Shown: in pieces, positions 27,149 through 35,051 of the stretch
Numbering within the stretch: position 1 is the stretch's first letter
Layout: each line of letters opens with the position of its first letter
NCBI GenBank assembly: GCA_903884105.1
Contig: CAISDJ010000079.1
Location: 1-64,000, forward strand
Length of the DNA stretch: 64,000 bases
Reading direction: 5' to 3'
From: an uncultured Pseudomonadota bacterium
GTDB lineage: Bacteria; Pseudomonadota; Gammaproteobacteria; Steroidobacterales; Steroidobacteraceae
Notes under the pieces: model-generated
Seen by the model: only the letters and a program-made list of their open reading frames with translations
What the model was told of the DNA's origin: nothing
Databases searched by the model: none
Made by a program: the position numbers and the translations under genes

Positions 27149-27816
27149 GCTCCGCTCCTTGTCGTCCGAACCGCTCCGCCCAGTCTCGACCTGATTTCCT
27201 TGATCCATAGATTGACCACGGTGTCGGACTCGCCAGTGAGGTCCACGTAGTGTTCGAGTTCCTGCAGTGCCTTTCCTGGTTGCTGCAAGTAAAGGTCGTA
27301 GAGAACGCCCAAATTGAGGTGCGCCAGGGCGTAATCGGGCTGGATCTCGAGCGCACGTTGATAGGACTTCTCGGCATCAATGAATCGCCCAAGCTTGCGA
27401 TACAAGATGCCGAGTTGATTGTAGGCCGTCGCGCTATCCGGCTTTCGCGAGATGGCCATCTTGAATGCCTGCTCTGCTTCCGGCAGTTTGCCGGCCTTTG
27501 AGTAGGCGATGCCAAGGTTCAACATGGGTCCGGAGTACTCTGGATAGGAACTACCAAGCACCTCAAGTTCCTTCACTGCCAAATCTACATCGCCCGCCCC
27601 CAGGAGCGTCAGTGCCCGTTCATATTGTGCCGTTAGATCTGCTGGCTCCCCGGGCACGACCTTCTGGTCCGGCGCAGGGATCTCCCTCGCCGGACCAGAC
27701 TGGCAGGCGACCAACGCAAGCAGCACCATGACGCAGATCGCTCCCCGGCCCCTCCGCCAGACAGCCTGATTGGCACCGTGCAGGCGCGCAACGTCACTAT
27801 CGAAGTGCAGGGACAT
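27145..27816 (-). CDS. TPR lipoprotein
   Basis: 223 residues from the ATG at 27816, overlapping the end of the upstream TPR gene by 20 nt. A signal peptide ends in a lipobox, LVAC, so Cys is probably lipidated. It is followed by about four tetratricopeptide repeats: ALTLLGAGDVDLAVKELEVL, LGIAYSKAGKLPEAEQAFKM, LGILYRKLGRFIDAEKSYQR and LNLGVLYDLYLQQPGKALQE. The arrangement resembles PilF/NlpI-like scaffold lipoproteins. It probably tethers the operon's other proteins at the outer membrane. Confidence 0.88.
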   Translation of the reverse strand: MSLHFDSDVARLHGANQAVWRRGRGAICVMVLLALVACQSGPAREIPAPDQKVVPGEPADLTAQYERALTLLGAGDVDLAVKELEVLGSSYPEYSGPMLNLGIAYSKAGKLPEAEQAFKMAISRKPDSATAYNQLGILYRKLGRFIDAEKSYQRALEIQPDYALAHLNLGVLYDLYLQQPGKALQELEHYVDLTGESDTVVNLWIKEIRSRLGGAVRTTRSGA

Positions 27817-30607
27817 AGTCCTCGCTCCTTTCCGACTTTCCATAGCGCGCCGGCTTCAGCTTGGCCAGCGTCTCAAAGCTCCGTTGGACCCAATTGTCAT
27901 AGACGCCGTCTCCAGACCTCCTGGCATTGGCCTCGTACAGATCAATCGCTTTCTCCTCGAATGGAAAGGCCTGCTCCTCAAGCAACACGTCGTATTGCTC
28001 GCGAGCATCGGCATCCAGGTCCTTCGGTCGCTCAGAAGAAAGCAAGTCGCTTCCAAGCTGTCTATACGCTTCCGCCATACCGAATGTCGCCGCTGTCGTC
28101 ACTTCTGCTACCTGGTAATCGAGAGCCCGACCGTAGGCCGACAACACGCGTTCCATCGCTGCTCGTTTCGCCTTGAGGGACTTGGCAAGCGGCACAACCA
28201 GGCGGATTGCATTGAAGCCCGCTACCTCAGGCTCGGCTAGCACCAGGATTGCACGGGCCGCAAGATAGCGGCTGCGATCATTTCTTGCGGCCCCGGCCGA
28301 CTGGTCCGCGCGGATGATGTCTTCCAGCCACCGACGACGCCGACGATCATCATGTGTCGCATCCGAAATGTCGGCGAGTCTCTGCCGGGCATCCATTGCG
28401 CCACCGAAGGGCTGGGGATACTGCTCGACGTACGCCGTATATGCCGCTACCGCCGGCGCCATCGATTTCGCTTTCTCATAGAGTTCCGCTGCTTGCCAGA
28501 GCGCTGCGCGACGGACATCCCGTGTTTCCGTGGCGCGGGCTGCGACCTTCTCGAACTCGGACGCTGCTTCCAGCCCTCGGCCCGATTCGAGGTAAGCGAC
28601 TGCGAGCGACTTGTTCACCTCCGGCTCAAACTCATGACCCGGATGGGCACGCCGGAATGCGACCAGAACCTCTGCGGCACGGGTCCATTCCTTTTGCTGC
28701 ATCAGCAAAGCGGCGGCATCAAACTCTGCGTTGGCCCTGACTTTCGAGGTGGGCGCGAGAAGTGCAACCCTAAGAAAGTCATCGACCGCAGACTCAGGCG
28801 TTCCCGCCGCCTGCTTCGCTTCCGCTTGCTTGTAGATGGACGCCGCCAGACGCTCAACGGTCACGCTCTGGTCAGGATCTCCGGGCGGCAGCAACGACTG
28901 AACCTTCAAATAGGCCTGCTCTGCCTCTGAAAAGCGTTCCCGTTCGAACAAGGAATGGGCCAACAGTGTGGCTGCCGAGCGCTGACGCTTCGGATCAACG
29001 GCAGGCCGCCTCTGCAGGACTTGCTGTGCCACCTCGATCGTTCGCTCGAATTCATTCAATGCAAACAGGTCCTCCGCTGCCTTTGTCAGGACAGGCCCCG
29101 CTTCGGCGTGATCAACAAACGTATCAGCGAACATCAGCTCGCTCTCTATAAGCCGGCGATGCCAAGCGGCCATTTCCGCACCTTCGAGTCGTACTTCCTG
29201 CTTTTGGTATGAAACCAACGAAGCATAACCCGCCTCCGCGGATCGCTGATGAAGTGGGTAGTCATACGCCGTATGCGCATATTCCTGGGCGGCCTCGGCA
29301 AAACGCCCACCTTCAAACAAGACCTCCGCCAGCAGGTAGCGGTTGCCCGGCGCCTCCGGATCGGTTGGGAACGATTGGAGCATCGCTCCATACCAACGAG
29401 CCGCCGCCATGAAGTCTTCCGCCTGTTTGCTCTTTTGCGCCTTTGCATGGTGATACTGGGCAAGATCTTTCAGGTTTGTCTTGAGGATCGTGACAACATC
29501 CGGGGCATCCGCAGGACTACGATTGGCCCAGTAAGTCGATGTGAGCGCGTAGCGCTCCACGAAGTCTTCCTTGCCTTTTAGTACCAAGGACTCGAAGCCT
29601 CCCTTCTGATAGGACTCAATTGAACGCAACTGCAATAGTGGCGCGTTCCGATCATCGGGCTGCTGCTTCACGAACGCCGAATACGCCCGCGCCGCGTCCT
29701 GATAGCGGCCCTTTTCAATATAGAGATTGCCCAATGAACCATAGAGAAGGTGACCATAGACCGGCATGCCCCTTCCACGAATCGCCTCATCAAGCGTGAC
29801 CGGGCCATCAAGGTCGGCAAACGTTACTGCCAGCGCGCGAAACGCATCTGCGGTCAGCTCCTGCTCCGGTCTGGTCAACTCACCGTGGTCACGCAGTTTT
29901 CCGGTCCTTGCCAGAACCCGATCCAGAAGTGCGAGAAATGCGGTGGTACTCTGGTCGCTCGGGCTCTGCTTGAACAACGACCATCCTTGTTTGTACAAAC
30001 CTTGCTCATAGAACGCCGTATCTGGACCAAGGGCAACAAGTGCGGCATAGGCCCGCTGGGCGTCGGCGTAGCGTCCGTTGCTGAAGTGGATCTCTCCCTT
30101 GCGAAACTGAGCCTCTGCAAAACGCCTGCTCAACGGGTAGTCCTGCACCAGTCGGTCCAGCGTGGAGAGCGCGTCCGGTAGCCTGGAATCAGCTTCATAG
30201 GCCCGAGCCAGCTGGTAGAGGACCATGTCATTGCGCGCAGAGTCCGGATAACTGCGAATGAGTGATTCGTAGATGGCAATCGCTTCGCGAAGCTTGGCTG
30301 GATCTGTGTTGACCGCTGTATCCGTACCTCGTGCGGCCTCATCAACCTCCAGTTTTAGATCTCCCAGGCGCCGCAGCGCTTCAGCCTGAAGCCTAGGATC
30401 AGCCGATCGGAGCTCGAGCACACGCTCGTACTGCTTGATTACGTCTTCTGGAACAACATTGACTGCAGCCTCCGTATCCAGAGTCACCTGCCTCCCGCGA
30501 AGATCCTTCAATGTTGGGACTACTGCTTTCGTCGCTGCCGCGCCAATGTCAACCGCCGCCATCCAAAGGATGGTCGGCACCAGAAGACGAAGCCAAAGGA
30601 ACCTCAC
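27797..30607 (-). CDS. Large exported TPR protein
   Basis: 936 residues with a signal peptide (LWLRLLVPTILWMAAVDIGAA). The mature protein is a series of tetratricopeptide/tol-pal YbgF-like repeats from about residue 90 to the C-terminus, for example AIYESLIRSYPDSARNDMVL, ALSTLDRLVQDYPLSRRFAE and AARAYSAFVKQQPDDRNAPL. It should be a periplasmic superhelix. Its start overlaps the stop of the next upstream TPR gene by 4 nt. Together the two large TPR proteins would form a scaffold of more than 1500 residues in front of the ExbB/ExbD motor. Confidence 0.88.
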   Translation of the reverse strand: MRFLWLRLLVPTILWMAAVDIGAAATKAVVPTLKDLRGRQVTLDTEAAVNVVPEDVIKQYERVLELRSADPRLQAEALRRLGDLKLEVDEAARGTDTAVNTDPAKLREAIAIYESLIRSYPDSARNDMVLYQLARAYEADSRLPDALSTLDRLVQDYPLSRRFAEAQFRKGEIHFSNGRYADAQRAYAALVALGPDTAFYEQGLYKQGWSLFKQSPSDQSTTAFLALLDRVLARTGKLRDHGELTRPEQELTADAFRALAVTFADLDGPVTLDEAIRGRGMPVYGHLLYGSLGNLYIEKGRYQDAARAYSAFVKQQPDDRNAPLLQLRSIESYQKGGFESLVLKGKEDFVERYALTSTYWANRSPADAPDVVTILKTNLKDLAQYHHAKAQKSKQAEDFMAAARWYGAMLQSFPTDPEAPGNRYLLAEVLFEGGRFAEAAQEYAHTAYDYPLHQRSAEAGYASLVSYQKQEVRLEGAEMAAWHRRLIESELMFADTFVDHAEAGPVLTKAAEDLFALNEFERTIEVAQQVLQRRPAVDPKRQRSAATLLAHSLFERERFSEAEQAYLKVQSLLPPGDPDQSVTVERLAASIYKQAEAKQAAGTPESAVDDFLRVALLAPTSKVRANAEFDAAALLMQQKEWTRAAEVLVAFRRAHPGHEFEPEVNKSLAVAYLESGRGLEAASEFEKVAARATETRDVRRAALWQAAELYEKAKSMAPAVAAYTAYVEQYPQPFGGAMDARQRLADISDATHDDRRRRRWLEDIIRADQSAGAARNDRSRYLAARAILVLAEPEVAGFNAIRLVVPLAKSLKAKRAAMERVLSAYGRALDYQVAEVTTAATFGMAEAYRQLGSDLLSSERPKDLDADAREQYDVLLEEQAFPFEEKAIDLYEANARRSGDGVYDNWVQRSFETLAKLKPARYGKSERSEDYVPALR

Positions 30608-32496
30608 GGAGCTGCTCCCTGCGCCAGACCAGGTGTGGTGGCCGCCTGGTCATAGATAGAGGCCAGTGCGAACTGCGCCTGCATCGTGTAGGACGCCAGG
30701 CGATCCTTCTGCGCTTCCAGTTCTGCAACGGCAACCGACGCGAGGTAACGGCGCTGCGCGTCGGCGGCTGCGCCGAGTCGGGCGGAGAGAGACTCAAGAT
30801 TGGGAGCCAGGCGACCAACCCTCGCAGCAAGTTCCTCGGTACGTTGGGGCGCATCCACTTGGGCTCGACCGACGAGTATCTGCAACTTTCTGGCATCTTT
30901 CAGCGCAACATCCAGCTCCCGGAGCTGCTTCTTCTCGCGCCAAAGCCTTGCTTTGTAGCTTGCGCTGAGGTCCCAATAGACCACGCCTCGAAGCATTCGC
31001 GCTTTCTCACGCATCTCCTGAAAGGCTCGATCGGCAGGATCGCTATCGGCAAGCGCAGCTTCTATGCGCTCTATCTTCATCCATTGCTGGTGCTCGGCTG
31101 CGTTCGCAAGGCCGACCACGTCGTGGTCACGCTCGATCAGAGACAGGCGACTTTCGAAGTCGTTTCTGCCCGACTCAAGCTTGTCGACGTCCACTCCACC
31201 CAGAGCTTCCCGCAACTTCGGCTGCCGCTCGACATGCGACCGCCGTCGAGTCTCGATCATGTCATCGAAGGCAGCCAGGCTCTGATTCCATGCGCCAAGA
31301 TTGTGCTGCATCGCCTTCAGGTCACGATAGTTCTTCAAGCCTTCCTGGAATTCATTCGATGCCAACAGGTGATAGAGGTACCGCGTCTCCGGCGCATCGG
31401 GCAACTCGGCCAACTGCCAGTACCAGCCTTGCGCCCCCACCGCGTCATTCTGCAGGATTGCGTCCAACATGCCGCCGGCCCTGATTGCCGCGATCGACTG
31501 GTCGAGGCGCATTCCCTCTTCGCGGAACAGACCCAGCGCGTGAACGTAGGTATCAGCCGCCTGGCGGTTGGCTGACAGTTTCGCGTACGCAAAGGGAACT
31601 GCGAGATAGGACTCCTGCACAGCGGCGTCCAGCAGGTCTCGATTCTGCAACTCGAGCCAGGGCGCGAGCGCTTCTCGGAAGTGATTCTCGCTCGATGCGG
31701 CCCAGCCAAGCCCTAGCAGTGCCTTGCTGGATTGGGGCCCGCGAAGACGAACGCGCTCGAGAATAACGCGCGCCTCTGCAGGGCGATTGGCCTTCAAGAG
31801 CGCGAACCCGAGCGCTACATTTGCCTTGTCCCGCAGGGCAGCCATTTCCTGACTTGCGGCGCTCGACATGCCCAGACCATCGAGCAAGGGCGCAGCAGCA
31901 TCCAAACGGTCCTGTCGAATGAGTGCGACGCCCAGATTGAATCTTGCATAGGAAGCCGAGTCATCGGTGGACTGCCACGCCTCCAGAAGATGAATAGCCT
32001 CGCCATAGCGCTCCTGATACAGGAGGACTTGGGTAGCCAGCAATTGACGCTCCCCCTCCATCGGGCCCGGAAGCTTTCCCTTGATGGAAGCAAGAGCCTG
32101 CTCGGCCTCCGCGAGGTAGCTACGTTGATACCAAACCTTGGCGAGATAGAACCAAGCCCTGTTTCGCACGCCATCGGCAACATTGTCATTCAGGAGTGAG
32201 CGAAATATTCTGCCCGCTTCGACGTGCTGACCCAGAGAAAGGTAGAGCGCTCCTTGGAGCAGTTCGGCCTCGTCGCGCTGCTGCGTCAACCTGCCCAGAA
32301 CCTGTGACGCGCCAAGTCTCGTCAAAGAGCCAAAGTAGTCGTCCTGATAGAAATGGAACAGCACGTCCCCGTAATACAGGTCACGGACGATCTGGGGCGC
32401 CGTAAACACACCCTGAGGCACGACCTCATCCTTCGCGTAAACCTGCAAAGACAGCAATGCCGAAAGAATTCCGGCACTCAGCGTGGACTTGGACAT
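30604..32496 (-). CDS. Exported TPR protein
   Basis: 630 residues from the ATG at 32496; a start 15 nt further up is possible. Signal peptide: LSAGILSALLSLQVYA. TPR-type helical repeats fill the first half (ELLQGALYLSLGQHVEAGRI, ALIRQDRLDAAAPLLDG, LLGLGWAASSENHFREALAP). The last 200 residues are charged, helical and less repetitive. The gene sits between the coiled-coil gene upstream (gap 40 nt) and the 936-residue TPR gene. No enzymatic motif is seen. Confidence 0.86.
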   Translation of the reverse strand: MSKSTLSAGILSALLSLQVYAKDEVVPQGVFTAPQIVRDLYYGDVLFHFYQDDYFGSLTRLGASQVLGRLTQQRDEAELLQGALYLSLGQHVEAGRIFRSLLNDNVADGVRNRAWFYLAKVWYQRSYLAEAEQALASIKGKLPGPMEGERQLLATQVLLYQERYGEAIHLLEAWQSTDDSASYARFNLGVALIRQDRLDAAAPLLDGLGMSSAASQEMAALRDKANVALGFALLKANRPAEARVILERVRLRGPQSSKALLGLGWAASSENHFREALAPWLELQNRDLLDAAVQESYLAVPFAYAKLSANRQAADTYVHALGLFREEGMRLDQSIAAIRAGGMLDAILQNDAVGAQGWYWQLAELPDAPETRYLYHLLASNEFQEGLKNYRDLKAMQHNLGAWNQSLAAFDDMIETRRRSHVERQPKLREALGGVDVDKLESGRNDFESRLSLIERDHDVVGLANAAEHQQWMKIERIEAALADSDPADRAFQEMREKARMLRGVVYWDLSASYKARLWREKKQLRELDVALKDARKLQILVGRAQVDAPQRTEELAARVGRLAPNLESLSARLGAAADAQRRYLASVAVAELEAQKDRLASYTMQAQFALASIYDQAATTPGLAQGAAP

Positions 32497-32536
32497 ACGT
32501 GGAACGTTCACGGGAATACGACAGTGACCAAGAACG

Positions 32537-33070
32537 TCACTCCCACTCCTTGATCAGGAATTCCGGCTGCTGCTGCGACTGCCGATCACTGATCTTCAGC
32601 TCTACATACTTGGCCCCAACACCCTTTTCGAAGGTCAGGGTTGCGCCTCGCCGATAGTCGCGTTCATGCGGCCCCTGGCCGCTGAAGAATGCAACCATCT
32701 CGTGATTGCCAACCTTGAGGTTGCCAAGGTAAAGGCGCTGAACTCCTCCCTTCAGAAGGGCTGCCGCCTCACGCTCCGTATAGAGGTAATTGCCGACTTC
32801 TTTGCCATCCAGCTTAAGCGTGACCGAATCAAGCGAAAAGAACGTGCCCACATCCATAGACACAAAGACAGCGACCTGCGTGTTTGCAGGGAAGAGGAGC
32901 TCCTCCTCCAGTACGAACAGTTCCCTATTCAGGTCGAGCACTTCCTTCTTCAGGGACTGCACATCCTGATCGAGCCCCTTGAACGCCGAACCGGGGTTGC
33001 TGGCAACGTCCTGCCCCATCGCCAATGACGAAGCCAGAACTGCCGCAAGAATCAATATCCACCTAGTCAT
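32537..33070 (-). CDS. Exported protein with N-terminal coiled coil, unknown function
   Basis: 177 residues. A signal peptide (LILAAVLASSLAMG) is followed by a coiled-coil segment (LDQDVQSLKKEVLDLNRELF) and then a beta-rich domain with VFVSMDVGTFFSLDSVTLKL and VQRLYLGNLKVGNHEM. A final GAKYVELKISD suggests an Ig- or carboxypeptidase-regulatory-like fold. I do not know a named family. A 71-nt AT-rich gap to tlpA upstream holds a possible internal promoter. Confidence 0.75.
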   Translation of the reverse strand: MTRWILILAAVLASSLAMGQDVASNPGSAFKGLDQDVQSLKKEVLDLNRELFVLEEELLFPANTQVAVFVSMDVGTFFSLDSVTLKLDGKEVGNYLYTEREAAALLKGGVQRLYLGNLKVGNHEMVAFFSGQGPHERDYRRGATLTFEKGVGAKYVELKISDRQSQQQPEFLIKEWE

Positions 33071-33090
33071 TGTTGCCTCTGACTGACATA

Positions 33091-33119
33091 CATAAAGCCT
33101 GATTAAAAACAGCGTTCAA
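33091..33119 (-). promoter_or_regulatory. Possible internal promoter ahead of the coiled-coil gene
   Basis: On the minus strand TTGAAC (33119-33114) and TTTATG (33096-33091) are 17 nt apart in the AT-rich gap after tlpA. The -10 is poor. If real, the operon downstream could be expressed without the riboswitch leader. Confidence 0.28.
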
Positions 33120-33141
33120 TCACCCAACTCAAAATTCGATG

Positions 33142-33660
33142 CTACTCGTCAATCAGCTCACGGAGCTGTTTGAGATAAAGCTCGTCATCATCCTCGCGAT
33201 ACGATCCGTGAACGTGACGGACGATGCCCTCCCGGTCTATGAGAACCGTCATCGGCATTGAGTCGACCTGATACAAACGGCCCGTCTCCTTTGAAGGATC
33301 GAACAACATCGGGAATGACAATGACAACTTGCGGGAAATGTTCTGGGCACGAGCCACGTCATCGTCGAGGTTGATTGCAAGGATTACCAAACCCGCACGC
33401 TGATACCGCTGATAGAGCTCGTCGAGCCGGGGCAACGCTTGCTGACAGGGACCGCACCAAGCTGCCCAGAAATTCACGACAACCACCTCACCCCGAAACT
33501 CGGAGATTCTGATGTTCCCGGCATCAAGGGCGCGCAGTACAAAATCAGGCGCAGGTTGGCCGGGTGCAGAAGAGGCTGCGGCGGAGACACAGGCCAGAGT
33601 CGACATAAGAAAGAGGGCGCGAAATGGACGGGACCAGGCGCGCCTGATTGCAAACCGCAT
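33142..33660 (-). CDS. TlpA-like thioredoxin-fold protein (riboswitch-proximal)
   Basis: 172 residues from the ATG at 33660; an ATG 21 nt further up gives the same frame. Signal peptide region: FRALFLMSTLACVSAAASS. The thioredoxin fold has WAAWCGPCQQ with the WCGPC redox motif at about residue 66-70, and the cis-Pro segment SMPMTVLIDREG. Such periplasmic TlpA/ResA proteins reduce or exchange disulfides, often for cytochrome c or envelope proteins. It is the first gene after the c-di-GMP riboswitch and terminator. No partner with an obvious Cys pair lies in the operon. Confidence 0.88.
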   Translation of the reverse strand: MRFAIRRAWSRPFRALFLMSTLACVSAAASSAPGQPAPDFVLRALDAGNIRISEFRGEVVVVNFWAAWCGPCQQALPRLDELYQRYQRAGLVILAINLDDDVARAQNISRKLSLSFPMLFDPSKETGRLYQVDSMPMTVLIDREGIVRHVHGSYREDDDELYLKQLRELIDE

Positions 33661-33787
33661 GCTGCAGGGAGTCTCAAGCATCGCTGTACATCGTCCTCTT
33701 TACCCTGCTACACGCCACATTGATGGGGCCAGGAAAGGCAAACGGCGTTCCCCACTCGAGGACACGCCAGGACGATCTGCAGAAGCG

Positions 33788-33814
33788 AAAAATAGCGGCG
33801 GGTTCCGAGCCGCT
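33788..33814 (-). terminator. Intrinsic terminator in the tlpA leader, riboswitch expression platform
   Basis: On the minus strand AGCGGC (33814-33809), a 9-nt loop, GCCGCT (33799-33794), then ATTTTT. It lies 33 nt downstream of the riboswitch core and before tlpA, where an attenuator is expected. The stem is six GC-rich pairs. The antiterminator pairing was not worked out. Confidence 0.72.
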
Positions 33815-33846
33815 GACCCCACCTGAATTGCGATCACGGTAGGGGC

Positions 33847-33930
33847 GACTGCCGGCAACCCCGCTATCTTAGGAACACTCCCGTAGACCGGTGGCTTTGC
33901 GTCCCCACCTTTCGGTGAGTTTGCCTTTTT
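33847..33930 (-). promoter_or_regulatory. Cyclic-di-GMP-I (GEMM) riboswitch
   Basis: Read on the minus strand, the element has GGCAAAC (33925-33919), a CACC-GAAA-GGTG hairpin with the GAAA tetraloop, GGGACGCAAAGCC (33905-33893), then ACCGG, and TAGCGGGGTTGCCGG (33866-33852). In this order they match the Vibrio Vc2 GEMM-I aptamer motifs (GGCAAACC, GAAA, GGGACGCAAAGCC, TAGCGGGGTTACCG) as I remember them. The aptamer binds c-di-GMP. It lies about 190 nt before tlpA and is followed by an intrinsic terminator, so control should be at transcription elongation and should cover the ten-gene run to 24034. Whether ligand turns expression on or off cannot be read here. Confidence 0.88.
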
Positions 33931-34063
33931 CCAACGGTCGTTAGGCTTGCATAGGGCCCGCGAATATGTCAACGAGACCTATGCGAAACTGCGTGCACTC
34001 GCTCGCTCACATGGTGTGAAGAGAGCCACAGTTTGCGCTCCTGTCGCACCCCGCAGACAGAAT

Positions 34064-34101
34064 CAAAAAAGGCGATGCCTCCAATGCGAAGACATCGCCT
34101 T
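34064..34101 (-). terminator. Intrinsic terminator of the two-gene small exported protein unit
   Basis: On the minus strand AAGGCGATG (34101-34093) pairs with CATCGCCTT (34077-34069) through a 15-nt loop and is followed directly by a run of T. It is 44 nt beyond the stop at 34145 and separates this unit from the riboswitch leader. Confidence 0.8.
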
Positions 34102-34144
34102 GCGGCGCCAACCTTTGAAAGCGAGAGGTGCCGCGTGTTGCGAA

Positions 34145-34387
34145 CTACAAGGGCGGACGGGGCGACACATAGTCACTCCGCGACACCCTGTTCATTCCAG
34201 GATACACAGCGTCCCCTGAGCGCAGCGCGTCGACTATCGGAAGGATGGCCTCCACGCCGGGTGCGCCAATCATCTCGGCCACTTCGGGGCTTGACTGCAG
34301 CGACACGTCAGGCTGGGCGTCCGGCTTTCCGGCAAGTGCCGAAACCCCGAGCAGCGCACCCGCAAAAACTGCGACGATGATTCTCAT
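34145..34387 (-). CDS. Small exported protein of unknown function
   Basis: 80 residues from the ATG at 34387 with GGAGGG 8-9 nt upstream. A signal peptide (RIIVAVFAGALLGVSALAG) is followed by about 60 residues rich in Asp, Pro and Ser, including EVAEMIGAPGVEAILPIVD and a PRPPL C-terminus. No Cys is present. It is 55 nt after the repeat-peptide gene, and a terminator follows, so the two form a transcription unit. I recognise no family. Confidence 0.65.
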   Translation of the reverse strand: MRIIVAVFAGALLGVSALAGKPDAQPDVSLQSSPEVAEMIGAPGVEAILPIVDALRSGDAVYPGMNRVSRSDYVSPRPPL

Positions 34388-34442
34388 TGACTTACCCTCC
34401 ACCGATCCTAAGGTGCTAACCCGCCCTGTTGACTATGGAAGC

Positions 34443-34706
34443 TCAAGCCAGCAGCTGCGGCGGACGAATCCCGCCTGGGCTCGATGCCAGCAGCTGCGGC
34501 GGACGAATCCCACCTGGGCTCGATGCCAGCACCTGCGGCGGACGAATCCCACCTGGGCTCGATGCCAGCACCTGCGGCGGACGAATCCCACCCGGGCTCG
34601 AAGCCAGCACCTGCGGCGGACGAATCCCGCCTGGGCTTGAGGCTAACGCGTGAGAACAGATTGAAAACGACATTAATAACAATGGGATGGAATGCAAATA
34701 TCGCAT
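34443..34706 (-). CDS. Exported repeat peptide with five 13-residue repeats
   Basis: 87 residues. MRYLHSIPLLLMSFSICSHA is a good signal peptide with an ALA cleavage site. The mature part is five copies of SSPGGIRPPQxLA (x = V, V, V, L, L) and nothing else. GGGGAG lies 10 nt before the ATG. The DNA repeat is open in other frames too, but only this frame joins it to a signal peptide and ribosome site. No Cys occurs in the mature part, so it is not a lanthipeptide-like precursor of the usual kind. Function unknown; it may be a structural, adhesive or processed multi-copy peptide. The possibility that the repeat is a non-coding array is lower. Confidence 0.62.
   Translation of the reverse strand: MRYLHSIPLLLMSFSICSHALASSPGGIRPPQVLASSPGGIRPPQVLASSPGGIRPPQVLASSPGGIRPPQLLASSPGGIRPPQLLA
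34447..34641. repeat. Five tandem 39-bp repeats
   Basis: Copies start at 34447, 34486, 34525, 34564 and 34603 with no spacers and few differences (for example CCGCCT versus CCACCT). The unit length of 39 keeps every frame in phase. Such close copies can change in number by slippage or recombination. Confidence 0.97.
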
Positions 34707-34722
34707 ATTAGATGAACTCCCC

Positions 34723-34751
34723 TGAATATTTCCGGCGCCGGAAAATGTAAA
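34723..34751 (-). promoter_or_regulatory. Candidate promoter of the repeat-peptide gene
   Basis: On the minus strand TTTACA (34751-34746) and TATTCA (34728-34723) are 17 nt apart. The perfect palindrome fills the spacer, so a bound dimer would control access. The -10 matches only three of six consensus bases. Confidence 0.35.
34729..34744. promoter_or_regulatory. Perfect 16-bp palindrome, probable operator
   Basis: TTTCCGGCGCCGGAAA reads the same on both strands. It is 22 nt upstream of the repeat-peptide ATG and inside the spacer of the candidate promoter. A dimeric regulator is likely to bind it; none is identified. Confidence 0.55.
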
Positions 34752-34808
34752 ACTGAAGCCACGTTATGTTGGCTCAAAATGTAAAACAAAGCTACGTTAT
34801 GTTGGCTC
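34742..34808. repeat. Two adjacent direct repeats of about 33 bp
   Basis: AAAATGTAAAAC, a variable 5-6 nt, then ACGTTATGTTGGCTC occurs at 34742-34775 and again at 34776-34808. The copies are almost identical, adjacent and AT-rich in a GC-rich genome. They lie just upstream of the palindrome. Confidence 0.85.
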
Positions 34809-35051
34809 GGACTAAAGAGCGACGTTTCACCGTGCGGGCCCTCACATCTTGGCGATTTCAGGGGTTGCCCCTAGCAGCACTCACCGGCAGCGGCCGCGAG
34901 GACCCGCCCTTGGCTTCCCGGCTGCACCAAGCTCATCCGCAGTCAATCCACTGAAGATGCAAAGAAAACTCTCGTGCCCGGACCGGCTCACATGCCAGAA
35001 TCGGCGCTAAGGGAACCAAGAAGTGGATTTACGAACGTCAATCAATTCCTC

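Larger units (their letters stand above)
34707..35051. other. Regulatory region between the repeat-peptide gene and the ECF sigma gene
   Basis: 345 nt. The left part is AT-rich and holds the palindrome, the direct repeats and a candidate promoter for the repeat-peptide gene. The right part (34810-35051) precedes the sigma factor and shows no clear promoter. No gene is visible here. Confidence 0.55.

Noticed and set aside
33948-33972. TTGACA ... TATGCA as promoter for the riboswitch leader
   Set aside because: The -35 is perfect but the spacing of 13 nt is too short.
34429-34711. Plus-strand frames through the 39-bp repeats
   Set aside because: They are open only because the unit length is a multiple of three; they have no signal peptide or clear ribosome site.
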